Of a stretch of DNA of 64,000 nt, positions 56,093 to 64,000 are shown in pieces. The position numbers and the translations under genes are program-made. Location of the stretch: assembly GCF_001676785.2 (NCBI RefSeq), contig NZ_CP015910.2:620001-684000 (forward strand), in the 5' to 3' direction. Below the pieces are notes generated by a model. The model did no database searches. It had not been told where the DNA came from and worked only from the letters and a program-made list of their open reading frames with translations. The stretch comes from Brachyspira hyodysenteriae ATCC 27164. GTDB taxonomy: Bacteria; Spirochaetota; Brachyspiria; Brachyspirales; Brachyspiraceae. Positions within the stretch are counted from its first letter, which is position 1. Every line of letters begins with the position of its first letter.

Positions 56093-59000
56093 ATGAACTA
56101 TCGTATCTTTATAGAAAAAAAAGAAGGTTTTAATTTAGAGGCTAAAAGATTAGAAAATCAATTAAAAGAAAATTTCAAAATAAAATGTTCTGTAAGACTT
56201 TTGAATGTTTATGACATATTTAATATAGAAGAAAGTCAGTTAAATAATTCTATTAAAGTAATATTTTCAGAACCTCCAACTGATAAAATAGTTGAAAAAA
56301 AAGATTTTGAAAGTTTAAAACATTTTGCAGTAGAATATTTACCAGGACAATTCGATCAAAGAGCAGATTCAGCATTACAATGTTTGAAGCTTATTTATAA
56401 TGATATAAAAGATGTAACTATAGTAAGCGGAAAAGTTGTAGTTTTTGACGGTAATATAGATGATGATACTATAGAAAAAATAAAAAAATTCTATATTAAC
56501 CCTGTAGAAAGCAGAGAAAAAGATTTAAAAAAGCTAGAAATAGAACCTTATCAAAAAGCTGATGATATTAAAGATGTAGATAATTTTATTAACTTAAATA
56601 TAGATGAACTTCATAAATATAGAGATGCTCTTGATTTGGCAATGACTTATAAAGATATAGAGTTCGTACAAAATTATTTTAAAAATGAAGAGAAAAGAAA
56701 CCCAACAGAAACAGAAATAAAAGTACTTGATACATATTGGTCAGACCACTGCCGTCATACAACATTCATGACAAAAATCAATGATGTAAAATTAGAAAAT
56801 GATAAAAGTAATTTTTCAGAAGTGATACTCAATGCTATTAATAGATATTATAGTATGAGAAAAGAGCTTTACGGTGAAGATGTTGATAGTAAAAGAGATA
56901 TTAATTTAATGGATATGGCAACAGTATCCGCTAAATACATAAAGAAAAAAGGAAAACTTGAAGATTTAGAAATTTCAGATGAGATAAATGCATGTTCTAT
57001 TTATATAGATGTTGATGCTGTTGATGAAAATGGAAAAAATAAAACAGAAAAATATTTATTGATGTTTAAAAATGAAACTCATAATCACCCTACAGAGATT
57101 GAACCTTTCGGAGGTGCTTCTACTTGTTTGGGCGGAGCTATAAGAGACCCTCTTTCTGGAAGAAGCTATGTATATCAGGCAATAAGAGTTACAGGAAGTG
57201 CTAATCCATTAGAAAAGCTAGAGGATACTTTGCCAGGTAAACTTCCTCAAAAGAAAATTACTACTACTGCAGCAGCAGGATATTCTTCTTACGGTAACCA
57301 AATAGGGCTTACAACTTGTTTAGTTAATGAAGTATATGATGAAGGATATAAGGCAAAAAGACTTGAAGTAGGTGCAGTTGTTGGAGCTGTTCCTGTAAAT
57401 TATGTACGCAGAGAAAAGCCTAAAGCAGGCGATATAGTTATAGTGCTTGGAGGAAGAACAGGAAGAGACGGATGCGGCGGTGCTACTGGTTCATCAAAAA
57501 GCCATACTGATACATCTTTAAGACTTTGCGGTGCTGAAGTACAGAAAGGTAATGCCCCAGAAGAGAGAAAAATTCAAAGATTATTCAGAAATAAAGAAGT
57601 TACTAAATTAATAAAAAAATGTAATGACTTCGGTGCAGGCGGTGTTTCTGTTGCTATAGGTGAATTATCTGATGGAATTGACATTAATCTTGATGTGTTG
57701 CCTGTTAAATATTTAGGTTTGAATGGTACCGAATTAGCAATATCAGAATCTCAGGAAAGAATGGCTGTTGTTGTTGAAAGTAAGGATGCAGATAATTTTA
57801 TAAAACTTGCTAATGAAGAGAATATTGAAGCTACAAAAGTTGCAACTATAACAGATACTAACAGACTTGTAATGTATTTGAAAGGCAAAAAGATTGTAGA
57901 TATAAGCCGTAAGTTTTTAGATACTAACGGAGCTAAACAAGAAACTAATGCCGTTCTTAAAGATATTAATTTTGAAAATAATCCTTTCAGCACAAAAAAT
58001 GCATGTTCTCTAACTTCTCATTGGTTTAATATGATAGAAGATTTGAATGTAGCTTCTCAAAAGGGACTTATTGAAATGTTCGACTCATCAATAGGAGCAA
58101 CAACTATATTAATGCCTTTCGGCGGAAAATACCAAATGACTCCAAGCGATGTAAGCATTCAAAAGATACCTATATTCGATAATAATGCCAAAGAAATAAA
58201 TACTGCTTCTGCTATATCTTGGGGTTATAATCCTTCTATAATGAAATGGTCAGAGTTCCATGGCGGTATATATTCCGTAATAGAATCAATGTCAAAACTT
58301 GTTTCTATAGGTGTTGATTACAAAAATATAAGATTATCATTCCAAGAATATTTCGAGAAATTAGGAAATGATGCTAAAAAATGGGGTAAAGTTTATTCTG
58401 CATTGCTTGGTACAATATATGCACAAACTGAATTTGATATACCAGCTATAGGCGGTAAAGACTCTATGAGCGGTACTTTCAATAATATATCAGTTCCTTC
58501 AACTTTAATATCATTTGCTGTATCAACTGTAAACTCTAAAGATGTAATTTCTCCGGAGTTCAAATCAGCTAATAATTATGTTTACTTAATAAAACATAAT
58601 ATGCTAGAAAATTATATGCCTAATGTTTCTGAAATAAAAGAGAATTTTGACTTTATATATAAAAACATAAAAGACAAAAAAATATTATCAGCATACACTA
58701 TCAAATTCGGAGGTATTGCTGAAGCTTTAACTAAAATGTCTTTCGGTAACAGAATAGGTGTTGATATAAAAGATGAGCTTTATTTCTTTAATTTGATGCC
58801 TGCTTCATTTATAGTAGAAACTAAAGAAGAATTAAATTATAAAAATGCTGTACTCATAGGAAAAACTATTAATGAATACAAAATAAAAGTATGCGGAGAA
58901 ACTGTAGATTTAGAAGAAGCAGAAAAATCATGGCTTGAAAAATTATCTCCGGTATTCCCTTATAAAACTTATGAGGATATTGAAACTTACCAGCTAGCTG

Positions 59001-59839
59001 AATATAAAAGAGAGGCACTATTTATATGCAAAAATAAAACAGCTAAACCTAATGTTTTAATAGCTGCATTTTTAGGTACTAACTGTGAATATGATACTCA
59101 AAAAGCATTCTCTGATGCAGGAGCTGATACTGATATTTTTGTATTTAGAAATATTAAACCAGAATACATAAAAGAATCTATTGAAGAGATGTCTAAAAAA
59201 ATAGATAATTCTCAAATATTTATGATTCCAGGAGGATTCAGTGCGGCAGATGAGCCTGACGGTTCTGGAAAGTTTATTTCTGCAATACTTACAAATGAAA
59301 AAATAAAAAATTCTATACATAAATTATTAGAACGAGACGGACTTGTTTTGGGTATATGTAATGGATTCCAAGCATTAATAAAATCAGGTTTACTTCCTTA
59401 TGGAAAAATAGGAAATATTACAGAAAAATCTCCTACTCTTACATTCAATAAAATAGGAAGACATATTTCCCAAATGGTAACAACAAAGGTAGTATCAAAT
59501 AATTCTCCTTGGCTTTATAATATACCTGTAGGAAGCGAATTAGTTGTACCTGTTTCTCATGGTGAGGGAAGATTCTTTGCTGATGAAGATATAATAAAAG
59601 AATTAATCAAAAAAGGACAGATTGCTACTCAGTATGTTAACTTTGAATCAAAACCTACTAATGAGTTCAGATTCAATCCTAATGGTTCTGCTTATGCTAT
59701 TGAAGGTATAATTTCAGAGGACGGAAAAGTATTAGGTAAGATGGGACATAGCGAAAGATACTCAAATAATTTATACAAAAATATTATAACAAAAGATATT
59801 TACAACATTTTTGAAAATGGAGTAAATTATTTCAAATAA
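56093..59839 (+). CDS. purL: Phosphoribosylformylglycinamidine synthase, single-chain (large) form
   Basis: Fourth step of purine synthesis: FGAR to FGAM with glutamine and ATP. One 1248-residue chain holds the N-terminal PurS-like part, the two synthase halves (HTTFMTKI, ETHNHPTEIEPFGGASTCLGG, TGRDGCGGATGSSK) and a C-terminal glutaminase with nucleophile Cys in LGICNGFQAL and HGEGRF. In many bacteria this is split into PurS, PurQ and PurL; here it is the large single form, as in E. coli and clostridia. AGGAAA precedes the start. No purine riboswitch seen in the 100 bases before it. Confidence 0.95.
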   Translation: MNYRIFIEKKEGFNLEAKRLENQLKENFKIKCSVRLLNVYDIFNIEESQLNNSIKVIFSEPPTDKIVEKKDFESLKHFAVEYLPGQFDQRADSALQCLKLIYNDIKDVTIVSGKVVVFDGNIDDDTIEKIKKFYINPVESREKDLKKLEIEPYQKADDIKDVDNFINLNIDELHKYRDALDLAMTYKDIEFVQNYFKNEEKRNPTETEIKVLDTYWSDHCRHTTFMTKINDVKLENDKSNFSEVILNAINRYYSMRKELYGEDVDSKRDINLMDMATVSAKYIKKKGKLEDLEISDEINACSIYIDVDAVDENGKNKTEKYLLMFKNETHNHPTEIEPFGGASTCLGGAIRDPLSGRSYVYQAIRVTGSANPLEKLEDTLPGKLPQKKITTTAAAGYSSYGNQIGLTTCLVNEVYDEGYKAKRLEVGAVVGAVPVNYVRREKPKAGDIVIVLGGRTGRDGCGGATGSSKSHTDTSLRLCGAEVQKGNAPEERKIQRLFRNKEVTKLIKKCNDFGAGGVSVAIGELSDGIDINLDVLPVKYLGLNGTELAISESQERMAVVVESKDADNFIKLANEENIEATKVATITDTNRLVMYLKGKKIVDISRKFLDTNGAKQETNAVLKDINFENNPFSTKNACSLTSHWFNMIEDLNVASQKGLIEMFDSSIGATTILMPFGGKYQMTPSDVSIQKIPIFDNNAKEINTASAISWGYNPSIMKWSEFHGGIYSVIESMSKLVSIGVDYKNIRLSFQEYFEKLGNDAKKWGKVYSALLGTIYAQTEFDIPAIGGKDSMSGTFNNISVPSTLISFAVSTVNSKDVISPEFKSANNYVYLIKHNMLENYMPNVSEIKENFDFIYKNIKDKKILSAYTIKFGGIAEALTKMSFGNRIGVDIKDELYFFNLMPASFIVETKEELNYKNAVLIGKTINEYKIKVCGETVDLEEAEKSWLEKLSPVFPYKTYEDIETYQLAEYKREALFICKNKTAKPNVLIAAFLGTNCEYDTQKAFSDAGADTDIFVFRNIKPEYIKESIEEMSKKIDNSQIFMIPGGFSAADEPDGSGKFISAILTNEKIKNSIHKLLERDGLVLGICNGFQALIKSGLLPYGKIGNITEKSPTLTFNKIGRHISQMVTTKVVSNNSPWLYNIPVGSELVVPVSHGEGRFFADEDIIKELIKKGQIATQYVNFESKPTNEFRFNPNGSAYAIEGIISEDGKVLGKMGHSERYSNNLYKNIITKDIYNIFENGVNYFK

Positions 59840-59862
59840 AAATATATAAATTTATAAAAAAT

Positions 59863-59898
59863 AAAGCCATAGTCTTAAATAAAAGATTATGGCTTTTA
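59863..59898 (+). terminator. Terminator downstream of purL
   Basis: AAAGCCATAGTCTT (59863-59876) pairs with 59883-59896 with one wobble, followed by T-rich sequence. Confidence 0.8.
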
Positions 59899-60036
59899 TT
59901 ATTAGTAGTTAAAAGCTGCATGATTTATGGTATTCAATATAAATCAATAAAAAATCAATATATTGAGAATATTAATATTTTTTATTATAATATATAAAGA
60001 GAGTAAAAGTTATAAACAATATTCAAGGATAATATA

Positions 60037-60849
60037 ATGAATATTTCAGACATTTCAAAAGATAAAATAAAATTAATAGCTACAGATTTAGACGGTACTT
60101 TACTTAATGATAAAAAAGAAATAGGAAGTTATACTATAGAAATACTAAATAAACTTATGAATGATTATAAAATAGAACTTGTATTATCTAGCGGACGGCC
60201 TTATGAAGGAGTAAAAAATTATAATAAACTTCTTAAAAATAATAATTATTCAATCATTTTTAATGGAGCTTGTATTGCTGATAGAGAAGGAAAAATTATA
60301 TATAGAAAAACTATAGAGGAAAATATATCAGAATCTATAATAAAATTATCAGAAAAATATGATGTATGCATACATATTTATGATAATGGTAAATATATAG
60401 TATCAAAAGAAGATTTTCCTATAAAATCTTATGTACAAAAAGAGCAGTCTCTTCCTGCTGTTTACGGATTAAATAATATAAAGACTTATATAATTGATAA
60501 AATGCTTATTTTAGGACAAAGAGATATTTTAAATAAACTTCAAGCGGAAATAGATTCACAGTTTAATGTTCATTCTTGTTTTTCCGGACCTCTTTCTTTA
60601 GAGATAACTGCTAATGGTGCTAATAAGGGAAATGCATTAAAATGGATTTGCAATAATAAGGGGGGAGATATAAAAGATGTTATTGCATTTGGCGATAATT
60701 TTAATGATATTGAAATGATTGAATATGCTGGTATTGGCGTTGCCATGGCAAATGCTGAAGAAGAATTAAAGCAAAAAGCTGATTATACTGCTCTTTCAAA
60801 TGAAGAAGACGGAGTAGGTAAGTTTTTAAGTAATATTTTTTCAATATAA
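60037..60849 (+). CDS. Cof-type HAD hydrolase (sugar or nucleotide phosphatase)
   Basis: A 270-residue haloacid-dehalogenase phosphatase of the Cof/IIB group. Motif I is IATDLDGTLL, motif II SSGRPYEG, then the cap domain, and the last motif GDNFNDIEMIEYAGIGVAMANA. It dephosphorylates sugar phosphates, flavin or thiamine intermediates; the true substrate is not visible. AAGGA precedes the start. The M20 gene follows in 21 bases and is probably co-transcribed. Confidence 0.9.
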   Translation: MNISDISKDKIKLIATDLDGTLLNDKKEIGSYTIEILNKLMNDYKIELVLSSGRPYEGVKNYNKLLKNNNYSIIFNGACIADREGKIIYRKTIEENISESIIKLSEKYDVCIHIYDNGKYIVSKEDFPIKSYVQKEQSLPAVYGLNNIKTYIIDKMLILGQRDILNKLQAEIDSQFNVHSCFSGPLSLEITANGANKGNALKWICNNKGGDIKDVIAFGDNFNDIEMIEYAGIGVAMANAEEELKQKADYTALSNEEDGVGKFLSNIFSI

Positions 60850-60870
60850 TAATATGGTTATTTATATATT

Positions 60871-62097
60871 ATGGAAGAATTAGATTTTATAAAAAAGAAA
60901 ATAAAAAGTATAAAAGAAGAATTAATAAATATAAGGAGAGATATACATTCTCATCCTGAATTATCAAATGAAGAGTTTAGAACTATGGATATAGTATCTA
61001 AATATTTAACATTTCATAATATAAAGCATAGAACAAAAGTTGCAGGTACAGGTATTATAGCAGATATTGAAGGCATTGATAAAAGTTTTACAGTTGCTTT
61101 TAGGGCAGATATTGATGCACTTCCTATAGAGGATTTAAAATATTGTGACTATGCTTCTAAAAATAAAGGCATTTGTCATGCATGCGGACATGATGTGCAT
61201 ACTGCTGTTAATATGGGGATAGCAAATATATTTTCAAATAATAATGACAATAAAGAAAAAATTATTCCTCCATGCAATGTACGATTGATATTTCAGCCTG
61301 CAGAAGAAACTACAGGCGGTGCTTTGCGTATGATAAAAGATAATGCCTTGGAAAATGTTAATGTTATATACGGTCTTCATGTTGCATCTAATGCTGATAT
61401 CGGATATATACAGATAAATGATAATATAGTTAATGCAAGCTGCTTAGATTTTATAATAAAAGTTTATGGAAAAAGCAGTCATGGAGCTAATCCTTCAGGC
61501 GGAGTGGACGCTATAGTTATTGCTTCAAAAATAATAAATGATTTACAAACTGTAATAAGCAGAAATATAGCTGCAGAGGATAGTGCGGTTATTACTATAG
61601 GTACTATTAACGGAGGAACTGCTACAAATATAATATGTGATTATGTTGAAATTACAGGAACCATAAGGGCTTTAAAAGAAAGTATTATGGAGAAAGTAAA
61701 ATCAAGAATAAAAAAGATTATAAAGTTTGTATCTAATTCTTTTGACGGAGATGCTGAGTTTATAGAAACTGTTTATTTTGCATCTCTTGTAAATTGGAAA
61801 GATGCATCAAATATTGTAAGAGAGAATGCTTTAGATTTATTGGGAGAAAATAAAGTATTAGAATTAAATCCTTCTTTGGGTGCTGAAGATTTTTCTTTTT
61901 TTATTCAGAATAAACCAGGAGCATTTTTTTATATAGGTGCCAAAAATGAAAAGAAAGGAATAACACATAAAGCACATAATGGATTATTTGATGTAGATGA
62001 AAACTGTATAGAAATAGCATTGACTCTTCAGATAATGAATCTATATAAAAGTTATTCAAAAAAAGATTCATTCTATATTGGAAAAGAAAGAAATTAA
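60871..62097 (+). CDS. M20-family amidohydrolase (N-acyl amino acid deacylase/hippurate hydrolase type)
   Basis: A 408-residue metallo-amidase that cuts acyl groups from amino acids or peptides. Signature HSHPELSNEEF, AFRADIDALPIED, HACGHDVHTA, QPAEETTGGA and SSHGANPSGGVDAI, and the late His-containing KAHNGLF. Length as expected for the family. No clear ribosome site before the ATG at 60871; the spacing after the HAD gene (21 bases) points to coupling. Cytoplasmic. Confidence 0.9.
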   Translation: MEELDFIKKKIKSIKEELINIRRDIHSHPELSNEEFRTMDIVSKYLTFHNIKHRTKVAGTGIIADIEGIDKSFTVAFRADIDALPIEDLKYCDYASKNKGICHACGHDVHTAVNMGIANIFSNNNDNKEKIIPPCNVRLIFQPAEETTGGALRMIKDNALENVNVIYGLHVASNADIGYIQINDNIVNASCLDFIIKVYGKSSHGANPSGGVDAIVIASKIINDLQTVISRNIAAEDSAVITIGTINGGTATNIICDYVEITGTIRALKESIMEKVKSRIKKIIKFVSNSFDGDAEFIETVYFASLVNWKDASNIVRENALDLLGENKVLELNPSLGAEDFSFFIQNKPGAFFYIGAKNEKKGITHKAHNGLFDVDENCIEIALTLQIMNLYKSYSKKDSFYIGKERN

Positions 62098-62221
62098 TTA
62101 GTATACGTTTTTATAACTGATAGTATTCATATTATATCTTTTATTAAATAAAAAATAATTGTATAAAAAAATATATATTATATAATAATTAGTTAATATT
62201 TTAGTTTTTATGGAATTATAT

Positions 62222-63964
62222 ATGAAAAATATAAAATTAAAAAATAATAGTTTTTATTTGATTTCTTTATTATTAATAACTTTATTGTATTGTATTATAA
62301 CTCAATTTTTATTTCCGATGTTTTCAGTAATGAAAATGAATTTCAGCATTATTGATATATTGTATATTTATTTATTTTCAATAATATCGTATATACTATC
62401 TGACAAAAATAAATATATTTCTTACTTTTTTATAATAGTTGCTGTATTCTCTTTTTTTGCTATAGAGCCGTTGGGAATTACTATAGAAGCCAAGCCATTA
62501 TTTTTTACTGATATGCCGGATTTATATCCTTCTCTTATAGAAGTACTTCCGCTATATATGAAAATCATAACAATATCTGCTACGACTTTGTATTTTGGGC
62601 TTTTATTTGCTTATGCTTTGTACTTTATATATAGATTGATAAAAATGTATAAAATAAATATTAAAAAAGCTGTTATAATGACTTTGATAGTAGCTGCAGT
62701 AACTTATATATCTTTTTTTAGAAATATAAAAATGGATTCTATATATGTTGATTATATTAGTATAGCTAATAAATATGGTATTATTAATACTATAAGCTAC
62801 AGAATATCTTATGATAAGTTTATGAAGGTAAATGCTGATATAGAAAGTGTTAAAGAGGCTATTAATATACTAAAAGAGGCAGAAAGTAAAAGAGATATAT
62901 CACATTTAATACTTTCTTATGATACTGATAAAAAAAGAGATGTGTTTTTAATATTTTTAGAATCTTTTTATGATTATGAACATTTTCTGCCTTTATTGGA
63001 TAAAGATCCTTTTCCTAAAGAATATAGAGAATGGGCAAGTAATTCTTCTAAAGTAGGTCCTAATGACGGATATGGAAGTTTATTTGCTAGAACTTCAGGA
63101 CTTACAGGAACTTCGCCTATATTTCCTAAAAAGCAAAAAACACCTATATATACAACTTTACCTTATTTGATGAAAGAAAATGGTTATCATACTATAGCTT
63201 TAGAGGAATCAGATGTAACATATTACCTTGATGCTTTATTTCCTAATATAGGTATAGATGAAGTTATATTTAATTTGGGACTTACAAATATAAAGAATTA
63301 TATAAAGACTAATGATTTTGATGAGCCTGTATTTGTAACGGGATTTACATTTATGGGACATGCTGGAAGTCATGTGGAAAATGATTTGGAGGTTTATGAA
63401 AATAATAAAAGGTTTATGGAAAAAATAGATAAAAGAGATATACCTGTATTAGTTGAAACTATGGAAAATTCAGCATTATCTGCAAAAGATATAATAGATA
63501 CAAAAAATGTTATTTTGGAAAAATATCCTGATGCACTTATAATATTTAAACATGATCACTTGTATCCTTATTTAAAAACAATAATACATAATTCAAATAT
63601 AGATGATTCAATAAAAGAAGATTTCTTTTATTCTTATGATATTTCACCTATATTGATATGGAATGGCACTAATGGATATTATAAATTTGAAGAGAATGGA
63701 TTTCCTCCTGAAAATATACCTATGTTTATTGCTGCAAATACAAAAGCTAATTATACAAATTCTGTAATATCTTTAATGTATAAGGATAATACAGATGGCA
63801 TTATAAGATTTTATAATTCTTTTTATACAAATGATAATGGTAAAATAGTTAGAGTAGAAATAGATAGAAATAGTTTATCATATAAGCTTAATAATGCTCA
63901 AAGAATATTATCTGAAGATTTATTCAGAGGAAAGAAATATTTTTATAAATGTATAGATAATTAA
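62222..63964 (+). CDS. Membrane sulfatase-fold protein (LTA synthase/phosphoglycerol transferase type)
   Basis: About 580 residues. Five membrane segments occupy residues 10-170 and a large periplasmic domain follows. The domain starts RDVFLIFLESFYD, which corresponds to the metal-binding start of LTA-synthase-like sulfatase folds; SLFARTSGLTGTSPIF covers the nucleophile region and FTFMGHAGSHVEND and IIFKHDHLYP the second metal cluster. It may transfer phosphoglycerol or a similar group to a membrane or outer glycolipid. The frame opens at 62210, but GGAA at 62211-62214 favours the ATG at 62222. The cap-like residues differ somewhat from the norm. Confidence 0.82.
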   Translation: MKNIKLKNNSFYLISLLLITLLYCIITQFLFPMFSVMKMNFSIIDILYIYLFSIISYILSDKNKYISYFFIIVAVFSFFAIEPLGITIEAKPLFFTDMPDLYPSLIEVLPLYMKIITISATTLYFGLLFAYALYFIYRLIKMYKINIKKAVIMTLIVAAVTYISFFRNIKMDSIYVDYISIANKYGIINTISYRISYDKFMKVNADIESVKEAINILKEAESKRDISHLILSYDTDKKRDVFLIFLESFYDYEHFLPLLDKDPFPKEYREWASNSSKVGPNDGYGSLFARTSGLTGTSPIFPKKQKTPIYTTLPYLMKENGYHTIALEESDVTYYLDALFPNIGIDEVIFNLGLTNIKNYIKTNDFDEPVFVTGFTFMGHAGSHVENDLEVYENNKRFMEKIDKRDIPVLVETMENSALSAKDIIDTKNVILEKYPDALIIFKHDHLYPYLKTIIHNSNIDDSIKEDFFYSYDISPILIWNGTNGYYKFEENGFPPENIPMFIAANTKANYTNSVISLMYKDNTDGIIRFYNSFYTNDNGKIVRVEIDRNSLSYKLNNAQRILSEDLFRGKKYFYKCIDN

Positions 63965-64000
63965 ATTTATTATAAAATAAGGGCTGACAAATAATTGCCA

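Overview
The window is very AT-rich (roughly a quarter G+C by eye), densely coded on both strands, and looks like chromosome of an anaerobic spirochaete. Brachyspira is the best guess, from the composition, the many signal-peptide or lipoprotein genes with Asn/Lys/Ile-rich products, the BspA-like leucine-rich-repeat and ankyrin proteins, and a beta-barrel family. This is an inference from gene content; I see no rRNA, tRNA, CRISPR array, intact insertion sequence or prophage, and I do not assign a species.

Layout. 0-10 kb: the end of an unknown gene, a Gfo/Idh/MocA oxidoreductase, formate-THF ligase (fhs), a large secreted TPR/DG-repeat protein, an unknown small gene, a frameshifted carbon-starvation transporter (cstA) behind an unknown gene with a perfect consensus promoter, then rdgB and a GyrI-like protein. 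10-14 kb: a complete TAXI-type TRAP transporter (fused permease, DUF1850 protein, lipoprotein binding protein). 14-19.4 kb: two paralogous two-gene cassettes (outer-membrane barrel plus LRR lipoprotein) facing each other across one palindromic terminator, then a LysM protein with an in-frame early stop. 19.5-28 kb: glucan phosphorylase, DAHP synthase behind a candidate phenylalanine-rich leader peptide, and carAB behind a leader hairpin. 28-34 kb: a SurA-like foldase, a radical-SAM-like protein without its cluster cysteines, a cysteine-cluster protein, a MarR regulator and a GH2 glycosidase whose 3' untranslated region carries three hairpin repeats.

34-44 kb: a SprA-related HExxH protein, an ankyrin protein, a probable two-gene ATPase/nuclease module (candidate defence system), recF, metK, a BatA-like protein and a nadR-pnuC nicotinamide riboside salvage pair. 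44-48 kb: pheA-aroK, transcribed from a perfect consensus promoter that lies at the edge of an interspersed repeat, then a DUF554 protein and an unknown gene. 48-53 kb: a FlgD-like lipoprotein, an EIIA-zinc ribbon fusion, an EF-G-like GTPase and a MATE-type exporter. 53-64 kb: an inverted second copy of the repeat, an amidohydrolase lipoprotein, pcp, purL, a Cof-type phosphatase, an M20 amidohydrolase and a membrane sulfatase-fold transferase.

Genes that work together: DAHP synthase, aroK and pheA belong to the shikimate-to-phenylalanine route, and two of the three loci show unusual upstream sequence (leader peptide; repeat-borne promoter). carAB and purL serve nucleotide synthesis, rdgB cleans the nucleotide pool, fhs and metK serve one-carbon metabolism, and pnuC-nadR makes NAD from nicotinamide riboside. 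The observations I rate highest are the Phe leader, the ATPase/PD-(D/E)XK pair, the promoter-bearing repeat family, the cysteine-less radical SAM protein and the mirrored barrel/LRR cassettes.
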